Notes: generated by a model from the sequence alone, not told the origin. Positions 7,657 through 15,052 are shown, counted from the stretch's first letter. The stretch: 24,703 nucleotides of DNA from Thermodesulfobacteriota bacterium (GCA_039028315.1 JBCCIH010000005.1:1-24703), one strand, 5' to 3'. Numbers and translations: made by a program.

Positions 7657-8163
7657 ATGGCAAACCAAGAGCACGTTAAAAACATAAAACTAGGTGTTGA
7701 GTATTGGAACAGCTGGAGAGATCAAAATCCAGATGTAGTTCCGGATCTAGCTTGGGCTAACCTTGTAGGGATTGATTTGAGCGGGGCAAACCTCCAAGAT
7801 GCAAATATGAAGCTCGCTTTTTGCCGAGGCGGCAATCTGGAGGGCGTGAATTTTCAAAACGCTAATCTCTATGGAATTAACCTTGAGGAATCTAATTCAA
7901 CTAAGGCTAATATGCAGGGAGCTAATCTAGAAGGCGCTCACTTAAGAAAGGCAGACCTTAGCAATTCCAATCTTAGTAACACAAACATGAAACTTGCTAA
8001 CTTGCAGCATGCAATTCTAAATAACATAGACCTCTCGGGCGCTACTAAACTCACCCTTGAGCAGTTTGAGGAAGTATCATCTATATCAGGTGCAAAAATC
8101 GATTCTAAGCTATTAGACCAAATTCAAGAGAATATTCCGGAGCTGGCAGAAACGAATCCATAA
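7657..8163 (+). CDS. Pentapeptide-repeat protein
   Basis: A 168-residue protein. Residues about 31-130 are some twenty tandem five-residue repeats of the A(N/D)Lxx type (for example SGANLQDANMKLAF and GANLEGAHLRKADL), expected to fold as a right-handed quadrilateral beta-helix. The N-terminal lead YWNSWRDQNPDVVPDLAWANL resembles the W-x-x-WR-x-x-NP cap seen before such repeats. The C-terminus closes with LTLEQFEEVSSISGAKID, also a common cap. No signal peptide or membrane helix is seen, so it is probably cytoplasmic. Some relatives mimic DNA and protect gyrase, but nothing here shows that. There is no clear Shine-Dalgarno; the start follows the preceding stop closely. Confidence 0.85.
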   Translation: MANQEHVKNIKLGVEYWNSWRDQNPDVVPDLAWANLVGIDLSGANLQDANMKLAFCRGGNLEGVNFQNANLYGINLEESNSTKANMQGANLEGAHLRKADLSNSNLSNTNMKLANLQHAILNNIDLSGATKLTLEQFEEVSSISGAKIDSKLLDQIQENIPELAETNP

Positions 8164-8171
8164 GAGTTGCC

Positions 8172-8200
8172 TTGACTAAGTGCACCGTTTCCAAAATACT
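8172..8200 (+). promoter_or_regulatory. Possible promoter of xseA
   Basis: TTGACT (8172-8177), 17-base spacer, AATACT (8195-8200). The xseA ATG begins 8 bases after the -10 box with no Shine-Dalgarno, the same spacing as at the sirtuin-like gene. A leaderless transcript is an inference; xseA could also be read from upstream. Confidence 0.4.
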
Positions 8201-8208
8201 TCTAAATA

Positions 8209-9375
8209 ATGGTAGACCAACCTTCATTTACAGAGCTTCTTAAAGACAAGATCTACAGCGTCTCAGAGATCAACGCGCGCATTAAAGAGACCATTGAAGA
8301 AGAGATTGGTTTCGAATACGTGTGGATAGTAGGAGAGATCTCTAATTTTAGAGGCAATTACTCAAGCGGGCATTGGTATTTCTCTCTCAAAGATAATGAG
8401 ACGCAGATATCCGCAGTCTGTTTTAAATGGGCAAATCAATACATAAAGTTCGTACCCGAAGACAATATGGAAGTTATTTGCTGCGGTCAGATAAGTGTCT
8501 ACGAAAAACAGGGCTCATATCAGATCAATGTCAGACACATAGAGCCTAAGGGAGTCGGCGCACAGGCGCTTGCGCTTGAAAAATTAAAAGAAAAGCTCCT
8601 AAAAGAAGGCCTGTTTGATGAAGAGAGAAAAAAACCTCTTCCCTATCTAGCGAGGAAAATCGGAATTGTGACCTCTCCCACTGGGGCCGCGCTCCAGGAT
8701 ATTCTGAAAGTTCTCGACAGAAGATTCTCAAACTTAGAAATAACAATCTCGCCGACCAGAGTACAAGGAGATGAAGCACCTACTGAAATAGTAAAGGCGC
8801 TTTCCAATCTCTACAAACAAGATGTTGATATAATAATCCTTGCCAGAGGCGGCGGCTCAAAAGAAGACCTTTGGGCATTTAATGATGAAAAAGTTGCAAG
8901 GGAAATTGTAAAATCACCTGTCCCGCTGATCTCTGCCGTAGGGCATGAAATAGATATTACGATCGCAGACTTGGTATCTGACATACGGGCTGCCACACCT
9001 TCTATGGCAGCTGAGCTTGCTGTTAGGGAGAAACAAGAGCTTAAAGAGGATATAAACTATCTAAAAGAGCAAATTGCATTTGCACTTAGTAATAGAACGG
9101 AGCTACTAGCAAGAGAAGTAGATCAGCTTCAAATGGAGTTTATACACGCAATTAAGAATAAAGTGGACACAGCCTCAAATGAGCTCTCAAGCCTCGCTGG
9201 AAACTTGGATGCACTAAGTCCCTTAAAAGTACTAGATCGCGGCTATAGCATCACTCAAAAGCTTCCTAAGGGTAATATCATTAAAGATGCCAAAAAGCTT
9301 AAAAAGGGTGACGAGGTCGTAATTAGATTTAATAAAGGCGAAGCTGAGTGTGAGGTAAAAAAGACTAAAAGTTAA
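8209..9375 (+). CDS. xseA: Exodeoxyribonuclease VII large subunit
   Basis: A 388-residue protein. It is the catalytic subunit of exonuclease VII, which degrades single-stranded DNA from both ends to short oligonucleotides. The N-terminal OB-fold (about 15-112) contains VWIVGEISNF and GHWYFSLKD. The nuclease domain has GIVTSPTGAALQDI (152-165), ARGGGSKEDLWAFND (212-226) and GHEIDITIADLVSDIRAATP (245-264). A coiled-coil segment and a C-terminal RGYSI motif follow. The protein is shorter than the roughly 456-residue E. coli enzyme, mainly in the coiled coil. The small-subunit gene xseB, often next door, is not in the window. The stop overlaps the convergent gene by four bases. Confidence 0.95.
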   Translation: MVDQPSFTELLKDKIYSVSEINARIKETIEEEIGFEYVWIVGEISNFRGNYSSGHWYFSLKDNETQISAVCFKWANQYIKFVPEDNMEVICCGQISVYEKQGSYQINVRHIEPKGVGAQALALEKLKEKLLKEGLFDEERKKPLPYLARKIGIVTSPTGAALQDILKVLDRRFSNLEITISPTRVQGDEAPTEIVKALSNLYKQDVDIIILARGGGSKEDLWAFNDEKVAREIVKSPVPLISAVGHEIDITIADLVSDIRAATPSMAAELAVREKQELKEDINYLKEQIAFALSNRTELLAREVDQLQMEFIHAIKNKVDTASNELSSLAGNLDALSPLKVLDRGYSITQKLPKGNIIKDAKKLKKGDEVVIRFNKGEAECEVKKTKS

Positions 9376-10379
9376 TCTGCCAAACCGTTAAGTTCCGGTA
9401 CTTCTAGAAAACTTATTCCAGAACCTTTGAGCAGAGTTTGCACCTCTTTTTTTGGTAAGACGTCAGTAAATATGTATTTAATCCTGTCCCCAAGATCATG
9501 TCTGATTTTTTCCTCCCTAGAGGATCCATTTAGATCAGACATAGACTTTTCATAGATTGCTTCTAATCCATCTTTGGTTTCAAACAGTATAGTAGGCATA
9601 ACCTCTAAGATATCTACGTAGAAGTCTTTCCTAGATTCAGCCACCGCCGCTCTAGTTCCTAAGAAGAAAGTGAGATAATTAATGATCTTGGCAAAAGGAC
9701 TTGCCTTGGTCATGTAAGAAAAAGACTGGTCTTCAATGCCAATTTGTGAGTATTTCTCAGAGGCCTCAGATAATATATCCATAAATACTCCTTGGTTTAC
9801 CTGAGCTGTGATATCGCCTTGGGAATCTATAAACAGAGCAGCAATATTGTCCGGGCTTACTTCTGAGCTTGCCTGTTGCAGATCGTCATGGAGTTTTTTT
9901 CTCTTCATAAGGCCAGATTTCAAAACGAGTTTAAAGTTTATAATCTTTTCATGCTTAATTCTTATGTCTGAGAAGAAAACTATTTTTTCTGCGCTAGTTA
10001 ACTCGTTTTCTTTCTGGACCATGTCATCTAGCAAATTCTCATCTTCTACAAAAACTATCTTAGAACCCAATTTGTTTGCAGCATTGATTATTTCATCAGA
10101 AGTTGATTCTTGCGGAAGTGGCACTATGGCTGCTCCAAGCTGAAATATAGCTATCTCTGTAGCAATAGCGTCAAGGTTGTTGGATGAAGCAATAACAGCC
10201 TTATCACCGGTGTGAAACCCTATATCCATTAGATAGCTTGCTATGTTCTTAACTTCTCTATCAAAATCAAGCCACGTAATTTGTTTCCAGCTCCAACCGT
10301 CTCGTCTTTGAAATAAGAGCCTTGTGCCTTGTTCTTTTACTTTATCTGCAAATAGTTCTGGAATAGTTCTGACGCCCAT
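9372..10379 (-). CDS. Truncated, degenerate acyl-CoA synthetase-like protein
   Basis: A 335-residue protein resembling the N-terminal half of long-chain acyl-CoA synthetases (AMP-binding superfamily, normally about 600 residues). Recognisable parts are TIPELFADKVKEQG, the DGWSWKQITWLDFDREVKNI segment, and IAIFQLGAAIVPLPQEST. The region where the ATP-binding loop TSGTTGxPKG belongs reads FIDSQGDITAQVNQG (about 183-197), without the loop. The chain ends at VPELNGLAD, which matches the position of the YGLTE motif, so the rest of the adenylation domain and the C-terminal domain are absent. The frame is open for 335 codons with well-kept hydrophobic pattern, which argues against plain decay. It is more likely a pseudoenzyme than an active ligase. 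It is not simply cut by a nearby frameshift, since xseA begins at its stop. Confidence 0.7.
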   Translation of the reverse strand: MGVRTIPELFADKVKEQGTRLLFQRRDGWSWKQITWLDFDREVKNIASYLMDIGFHTGDKAVIASSNNLDAIATEIAIFQLGAAIVPLPQESTSDEIINAANKLGSKIVFVEDENLLDDMVQKENELTSAEKIVFFSDIRIKHEKIINFKLVLKSGLMKRKKLHDDLQQASSEVSPDNIAALFIDSQGDITAQVNQGVFMDILSEASEKYSQIGIEDQSFSYMTKASPFAKIINYLTFFLGTRAAVAESRKDFYVDILEVMPTILFETKDGLEAIYEKSMSDLNGSSREEKIRHDLGDRIKYIFTDVLPKKEVQTLLKGSGISFLEVPELNGLAD

Positions 10380-10459
10380 ATAAAATTCCTTATGTATTTA
10401 TTAGAATCTTTTTTCAAGATAACGTGTAAAATATACAGTAAAACTGACAATTTGAAACA

Positions 10460-11821
10460 ATGAAACGCATAGAAAAATTAAAGCCATTTCAAAGTGAGCT
10501 CTTGGAATTTGCAAAAGAGCTAGTGACCGAGCTCAGAGAGGCAGGATATAAGGCATACTGCGTAGGCGGATGTGCTAGAGACACGCTTATTGGAGTTGAA
10601 CCCAAGGAGTATGACATTACTACTAGTGCAACTCCTGAGCAAGTCAGTGAGATTTTCCCGCATACTGTTCCTGTTGGAGTAAGTTTTGGAGTTATCTTGG
10701 TAATTATAGGGAAATACCAGTTTGAGGTGGCTACTTTTAGAAAAGACCAGAGCTATTCTGACGGTCGGCACCCAGACAGCGTTGTATATAGCACCCAGGA
10801 GCAAGAGGACGTCCTTAGAAGAGACTTTACCATAAATGGGATGCTCTATGACCCTATCTCAGAAGAGGTCATAGACTATGTGGATGGGATCGAGGACCTG
10901 GATAGAAAAATTGTAAGAACAATAGGTAATCCATACGAGCGTTTTAACGAAGACAAGCTAAGGATGATGAGAGCCATCAGATTTAGCTCCAGATATGATT
11001 TTGAGTTAGATAAAGATACATTTGAGGCTATTCGTAAGCTCGCGCCGCAGATCACTCAAGTAAGCAGTGAGCGTATAAGGGATGAAATATTAAAAATCAT
11101 TACCCAGAGTAACCCCGGCCATGGTATAAAAATGCTCTCAGAGAGCGGCCTTCTTAAGTATGTGCTACCAGATATCGAAATTATGAAGGGTGTAGAGCAG
11201 CCGCCAGAATTTCACCCAGAGGGTGATGTATTTGTTCATACCTGCCTTGTTTTGGACAAGCTATTTGAAAATGAAGAAGGGATTGTTTCGCCAGAGCTTG
11301 CAATGGGCGCACTTCTACATGATGTTGGCAAGCCTCCAACTTTTTCTGTATCAGACCGTATTAGATTTAACGGACATGACCGTTTGGGAGCCGATATGTC
11401 TAAAAAGATATGCAGAGAATTAAAGTTCTCAAACAAACAGATAGAGCTGATATACGCCCTGATCAAAGAACATTTGAAATTTAAAGATGTCTTTAAAATG
11501 AAAAAAAGCACACTAAAACGATTTATTGGAATGCCTCATTTTGAAGATCATATGGCACTTCATTTAGCTGACTGTCAAGCAAGCCACGGTATGACAAAAG
11601 CATATGATTTTATTATGGATAAATTTGATGAGTTTGAGGATGAGGAAATTAAGCCTACCCCACTTCTTAGCGGCAAAGAGCTTATAGAGATGGGATATAG
11701 CCCAGGACCACTATTCTCAGAGATACTAAACTTTGTGGAAGAAGCCCAGCTGGAAGGGAATATAACCACTTCAAAACAAGCAGTAGAGCTAGTGTCTAAA
11801 AACTACCCCTCAAAACAATAG
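10460..11821 (+). CDS. cca: CCA-adding tRNA nucleotidyltransferase with HD domain
   Basis: A 453-residue class II nucleotidyltransferase. The head domain has CVGGCARDTLIG (34-45), the metal site EYDITTSATPEQ (50-61; Glu50 where DxD is commoner, a variant I recall in relatives) and RRDFTINGM (120-128). NEDKLRMMRAIRF (163-175) follows, as in the CCA/poly(A) polymerase family. An HD phosphohydrolase domain follows with H260, the HD pair at 287-288 (ALLHDVGKPP) and FNGHDRLGA. It would build or repair tRNA 3' CCA ends, and the HD domain may remove 2',3'-cyclic phosphate. A poly(A) polymerase role cannot be excluded. It is transcribed alone, divergent from the acyl-CoA-synthetase-like gene. Confidence 0.9.
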   Translation: MKRIEKLKPFQSELLEFAKELVTELREAGYKAYCVGGCARDTLIGVEPKEYDITTSATPEQVSEIFPHTVPVGVSFGVILVIIGKYQFEVATFRKDQSYSDGRHPDSVVYSTQEQEDVLRRDFTINGMLYDPISEEVIDYVDGIEDLDRKIVRTIGNPYERFNEDKLRMMRAIRFSSRYDFELDKDTFEAIRKLAPQITQVSSERIRDEILKIITQSNPGHGIKMLSESGLLKYVLPDIEIMKGVEQPPEFHPEGDVFVHTCLVLDKLFENEEGIVSPELAMGALLHDVGKPPTFSVSDRIRFNGHDRLGADMSKKICRELKFSNKQIELIYALIKEHLKFKDVFKMKKSTLKRFIGMPHFEDHMALHLADCQASHGMTKAYDFIMDKFDEFEDEEIKPTPLLSGKELIEMGYSPGPLFSEILNFVEEAQLEGNITTSKQAVELVSKNYPSKQ

Positions 11822-11908
11822 CTACACTCTACAGCAGACGTAATAAGCCTATTAAGCCCAAACAAACAAAGCATAATTAATACAAAGAATACTTTTAACA
11901 ACTTAGTT

Positions 11909-11934
11909 GGGGGAAGTCTTTAGATACTTCCCCC
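11909..11934 (-). terminator. Hairpin after atpE (possible terminator)
   Basis: A perfect 9-base-pair stem, GGGGGAAGT (11909-11917) and ACTTCCCCC (11926-11934), with an 8-base loop; the flanking T/A extends it to 10 pairs. It starts 11 bases past the atpE stop and 87 bases past the cca stop, so it can serve both convergent transcripts. Neither strand has a clean U-run directly after the stem, so it may also act as a 3' stabilising or Rho-assisted element. Confidence 0.6.
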
Positions 11935-11945
11935 AGAAGTAGTTG

Positions 11946-12266
11946 TTATATTTTTCCTTGTAGCAAAAATGCTATGAGAAGAGCATAAATAACGAGTGAC
12001 TCGATAAGAGCAAGACCAATAATCATTGGTGTAAGAATCTTTGAGCTTGCACCAGGGTTTCTAGCAATACCGCTTAATGCTGCAGCGGTTGCACGTCCCT
12101 GACCCAATCCAGCTACTCCAGCTGCGATTCCGATTCCAAGTCCAGCGCCAAGAGCAAGTCCAAGCTTAGTTAACTCTCCGCCCTCTGCAGCATGAGCCGC
12201 TTCAGGAACGAAAGCTGCAATCATTGCAACTCCGAATATAGAAAGAAATGATAATGCCTTTTTCAT
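11946..12266 (-). CDS. atpE: ATP synthase F0 subunit c with N-terminal signal sequence
   Basis: A 106-residue proteolipid; the mature hairpin follows a signal-peptide-like N-terminus ending AHA (about residue 26). Helix 1 is glycine-rich (LGAGLGIGIAAGVAGLGQG) and the loop is ARNPGA. Helix 2 carries the ion carrier Glu89 in GLALIESLVIYAL. Gln56, Glu89, Ser90 and Tyr94 match four positions of the sodium site in Ilyobacter-type c subunits, but the Thr after Ser is Leu, so the coupling ion is undecided. It is the last gene of the hemL-atp group. A very strong Shine-Dalgarno fits the need for many copies per complex. Confidence 0.95.
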   Translation of the reverse strand: MKKALSFLSIFGVAMIAAFVPEAAHAAEGGELTKLGLALGAGLGIGIAAGVAGLGQGRATAAALSGIARNPGASSKILTPMIIGLALIESLVIYALLIAFLLQGKI

Positions 12267-12272
12267 TTGTCT

Positions 12273-12280
12273 ACCTCCTT
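12273..12280 (-). promoter_or_regulatory. Strong Shine-Dalgarno of atpE
   Basis: AAGGAGGT, complementary to the 16S 3' end, six bases before the ATG. It is much stronger than the sites of the other genes in this operon and is consistent with the multi-copy c ring. Confidence 0.8.
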
Positions 12281-12324
12281 TTCGTTGAGTAGGTTGTTTT
12301 TTTTATATAAAACTTGTTTCAAAT

Positions 12325-13023
12325 TTATTCAATATCTGTATCGTGTGCAGTTGCAAGTGAAATATAAATTGCTGACAGCACGGTAAAAATAAATGCCTGT
12401 AGAATCGAAACAAAAATTCCAAGTCCTACGAATATTGCCGGAAGAACAAAGTGGAGCAAGTTGGTAAAAACTCCAAGAACCATATGGTCTCCAGTAATAT
12501 TCATAAAAAGCCTGAGTGAAAGTGATACGGGTCTAACAAAGTGACTAATAAGTTCAATTACAAACATAAGCGGCGCTAGAAAAATAACAGGGCCTGCAAA
12601 ATGCTTTATATATTCAATACCGTTTTCTTTAAGTCCATAGTAGTTGTACATAATGAAAATAACGATACCGCATGCAACAGGCACATTGAAGTTTCCTGTA
12701 GGCGGCAAAAACCCTGGCACAATACCCAGAAGATTTGCAAACAAAATAAAAAAGAATGATCCTGCTAGCAGAGGAAAATATGTTTTAGCTTTTTCCCTTG
12801 AGCCAAGCATGTTTGTGAAAAGGTCAAAAAGAAAATCTATAGTTAGAATTTCAAAAATAGTTCTTACAGAGAATTTTTCATCAGGCAGCACAGAGTCGTT
12901 ATTAGAAAGAATCTTAGAAATCTTAAGACCTGCAAGCGCTAATAGTATAAGAACCAAAATAGAGCCTAAGATGTAGTCGTATTTATCTAAACCCAGTAGA
13001 GTAAACCAGCTAAAGTGATCCAT
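12325..13023 (-). CDS. atpB: ATP synthase F0 subunit a
   Basis: A 232-residue polytopic membrane protein forming the ion half-channels against the c ring. The essential arginine is Arg171 in RPVSLSLRLFMNITGDH, the family hallmark. Further markers are FILFANLLGIVPGFLPPTGN (93-112) and the C-terminal helix with LQAFIFTVLSAIYI. Length is near that of other bacterial a subunits. The start overlaps the end of atpI by 14 bases, indicating translational coupling. The F1 and b-subunit genes are not in this window, so the F0 core is encoded apart from them, as in several deltaproteobacterial genomes. Confidence 0.96.
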   Translation of the reverse strand: MDHFSWFTLLGLDKYDYILGSILVLILLALAGLKISKILSNNDSVLPDEKFSVRTIFEILTIDFLFDLFTNMLGSREKAKTYFPLLAGSFFFILFANLLGIVPGFLPPTGNFNVPVACGIVIFIMYNYYGLKENGIEYIKHFAGPVIFLAPLMFVIELISHFVRPVSLSLRLFMNITGDHMVLGVFTNLLHFVLPAIFVGLGIFVSILQAFIFTVLSAIYISLATAHDTDIE

Positions 13024-13396
13024 TTGTGCTCCTTCTCAAACTTTCTCCGATGATTACGATTACAACTCCAGTGATACCGATGAAGAAACCGTATATGTTT
13101 ATTTCAGTGAATACAAAGATTGATGCTACTATTCCGATTAGAATCGCCATCTTAATTACAAATGCGAATATTCCAAATCCGACAGAAGATGAATTTGAAA
13201 CAAGGGCGTTTACTACAAATTTAATTGCTACAAAGTTTGCAGTGAACAAGATACCTCCGGCCGCAACTCCAAAAGCCATTGGAGTAGATCCAATAAGATA
13301 GTTCACAGCAACTAAAAGCGCAGTGACTATTAAACTGTATTTTTCAACCGTTCCAAGTGACGCTATGCTAATCAGGTTTGTCGCCTTTTCTGTCAT
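13010..13396 (-). CDS. atpI: AtpI-family small membrane protein
   Basis: About 128 residues with four predicted membrane helices (SLIVTALLVAVNYLIG, FGVAAGGILFTANFVAI, FGIFAFVIKMAILIGIVA, FFIGITGVVIVII). Size, position directly before atpB and helix pattern fit the ATP synthase I family, which helps c-ring assembly or magnesium supply. The frame extends to a TTG at 13399, but the ATG at 13396 is the better start. Its 5' end overlaps the AtpZ-like gene and its 3' end overlaps atpB. Sequence similarity in this family is weak, so the call leans on context. Confidence 0.75.
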   Translation of the reverse strand: MTEKATNLISIASLGTVEKYSLIVTALLVAVNYLIGSTPMAFGVAAGGILFTANFVAIKFVVNALVSNSSSVGFGIFAFVIKMAILIGIVASIFVFTEINIYGFFIGITGVVIVIIGESLRRSTNGSL

Positions 13397-13616
13397 CAAA
13401 TCTTCTCAACATCCTAATAAGTAAACTAAACCCTGCTACAACTCCTGCTACAAGTCCTATCATAGTAAACCAAGGTGTTTTCGTCTCAAGCCAATTATCT
13501 ATATAGTCGCCCAAAACTATCCCGGCTATTACCGAGAACCCAAGCTCAAATCCTATGACAATAAATACTAACCATCTGTATTTTCGTTTTTGTCTGACCC
13601 TTAATACCTCTAATTT
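13368..13616 (-). CDS. AtpZ/AtpQ-like small membrane protein without standard start codon
   Basis: An 82-codon open frame between hemL and atpI that has no ATG, GTG or TTG before its membrane part. The translation has a basic N-terminus (VRQKRKYRW) and helix 1 VFIVIGFELGFSVIAGIVLG. A DYIDNWLETKTPWFTMIG loop follows, then helix 2 LVAGVVAGFSLLIRML and a charged tail. This two-helix plan with the D-T-P loop is that of AtpZ/AtpQ proteins, which sit before atpI and partner it. The frame is the same as hemL, separated by TAG-TAA. A purine-rich GAGG lies near 13607-13610. Initiation may use ATT or ATA, or coupling from hemL. The last 29 bases overlap atpI. Confidence 0.6.
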   Translation of the reverse strand, partial: KLEVLRVRQKRKYRWLVFIVIGFELGFSVIAGIVLGDYIDNWLETKTPWFTMIGLVAGVVAGFSLLIRMLRRFDDRKGDKPD

Positions 13617-13619
13617 TTA

Positions 13620-14909
13620 CTAAAGATCTTTAAGACATTTATATAAAGCGTTTAATGTTTTATCTACATCCTTCTGAGTATGAGACAAAGATAAAAATAC
13701 AGCCTCAAATTGAGAAGGCGGGAACATAATACCAGTACCTAGCAAATTTTCAAAAAATTTTGAATATTTTTTTGTATCGCTTGCAAGTGCAGTCTTATAA
13801 TCGTGGGGTGAAGGGCTTGTAAAAAAGAGCGTAAACATAGATTCGATAGAGTTTATACTGGCATTAATTTCTAGTTTTTTTATTATATCTTGAAGTCCGT
13901 CTACAAGATTTTCAGTAAGGTTTTTAAGCTTTTTATAGTTTGGGGCCTTATTTAATTTTGTAAGCGTCGTAAGACCAGCGGCCATTGCAAGAGGGTTTCC
14001 GGAAAGTGTACCTGCCTGATACATAGGCCCTATAGGAGCAACCATACTCATTATTTTTTTACTCCCTCCAAATGCTCCGACCGGAAGACCGCCGCCAACT
14101 ATTTTTCCAAGGCAAGTAATATCAGGAGTTACGCCAAAATATTTTTGCGCCCCGCCCATGCCCAATCTAAAGCCAGTTATAACTTCATCAAATATTAGAA
14201 GTGCTCCGTGCTTTTTTGTGATCGCTCTCAACTTTTTTAGAAACCCTTTTTCTGGAAGTACAACGCCCATATTGGCAGCGACCGGCTCTAGTATTATGGC
14301 AGCTATTTTATCGCCATGCTTTTTAAATTGTTTTTCCACAGACGAAATATCATTATATTTTGCAAGAAGTGTTTTATCAGTAAAAGATTTAGGTACCCCA
14401 GGACTGCTTGGCGTTCCGAAAGTTGTGGCGCCAGATCCCGCCTGTACAAGAAGAAAGTCTGCATGTCCATGGTAGCATCCTTCAAATTTTACTATGTAGT
14501 CTCGATCAGTATAGGCTCTGGCTAACCTGACAGCGCTCATGGTAGCCTCTGTACCCGAGCTTGTCATCCTGATCATGTCTATTCCGGGAAAGGACTTTAC
14601 TATGAGCTTTGCTATATTTACTTCATTCTCACAAGGAGCACCATAACTGGTTCCTTTATCTGCTGCTTGTTTAACAGCACGAACTACATCAGGATCTGAA
14701 TGGCCCAAAATAAGTGGTCCCCATGAAGACATGTAATCAATATATTTATTGCCGTCCTCATCATAAGTATAAGCGCCTTTTGCCTTATGAATGAATGCTG
14801 GACTACCCCCTACGGCGTTAAAAGACCTGACGGGGCTATTAACCCCTCCTGGCATTAAATTCTGGGCAGTTTTATATAGCCTTTTTGACTTTCTGAATTG
14901 ACGTGTCAT
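13620..14909 (-). CDS. hemL: Glutamate-1-semialdehyde 2,1-aminomutase
   Basis: A 429-residue PLP enzyme that converts glutamate-1-semialdehyde to 5-aminolevulinate, the first committed tetrapyrrole precursor in the C5 pathway. Motifs are MPGGVNSPVR (19-28), TSSGTEATMSAVRLARA (117-133) and FDEVITGFR (240-248). The PLP-binding lysine is K269 in CLGKIVGGGLPVGAFGG. Length is typical. It is the first gene of a run into the F0 genes and ends with back-to-back stops TAG-TAA, after which the AtpZ-like frame opens. A -35/-10 pair lies upstream. No other heme gene is in the window. Confidence 0.96.
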   Translation of the reverse strand: MTRQFRKSKRLYKTAQNLMPGGVNSPVRSFNAVGGSPAFIHKAKGAYTYDEDGNKYIDYMSSWGPLILGHSDPDVVRAVKQAADKGTSYGAPCENEVNIAKLIVKSFPGIDMIRMTSSGTEATMSAVRLARAYTDRDYIVKFEGCYHGHADFLLVQAGSGATTFGTPSSPGVPKSFTDKTLLAKYNDISSVEKQFKKHGDKIAAIILEPVAANMGVVLPEKGFLKKLRAITKKHGALLIFDEVITGFRLGMGGAQKYFGVTPDITCLGKIVGGGLPVGAFGGSKKIMSMVAPIGPMYQAGTLSGNPLAMAAGLTTLTKLNKAPNYKKLKNLTENLVDGLQDIIKKLEINASINSIESMFTLFFTSPSPHDYKTALASDTKKYSKFFENLLGTGIMFPPSQFEAVFLSLSHTQKDVDKTLNALYKCLKDL

Positions 14910-14947
14910 TTAGAATTTACCAATCTGGCATCTACTAAGCCGTGAGT

Positions 14948-14976
14948 AGTAAACATGGATCGATTATATGTGTCAA
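14948..14976 (-). promoter_or_regulatory. Candidate promoter of the hemL-atp group
   Basis: On the minus strand, consensus TTGACA (14971-14976), 17-base spacer, TTTACT (14948-14953). A perfect TATAAT also occurs at 14963-14968, inside that spacer, and could be the -10 of an alternative promoter with a poorer -35. Confidence 0.4.
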
Positions 14977-15010
14977 GTATAGGAGAAACTTCAGATATAA
15001 ACATATAAAA

Positions 15011-15041
15011 AAGGGAGAATTCCAATATGGAATTCTCCCTT
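15011..15041 (-). terminator. Intrinsic terminator after the pal-cpoB-ompA operon
   Basis: A perfect 13-base-pair stem, AAGGGAGAATTCC (15011-15023) and GGAATTCTCCCTT (15029-15041), with a 5-base loop AATAT. On the minus strand it runs into a T tract (complement of 15007-15012). On the plus strand it is followed by AATTTTTAT, so it can work both ways. It lies 77 bases past the stop of the OmpA-domain gene. Confidence 0.85.
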
Positions 15042-15052
15042 AATTTTTATAG

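Noticed and set aside
9372..10379. Frameshift explaining the short acyl-CoA-synthetase-like protein
   Set aside because: The base after its stop is already inside xseA on the other strand, so no C-terminal remnant can exist downstream.
10609..10615. Glu50 in the EYD metal site of the CCA enzyme as a loss of catalysis
   Set aside because: Glu in the first position of this motif is, as far as I recall, a common variant in the family, and all other motifs are intact.
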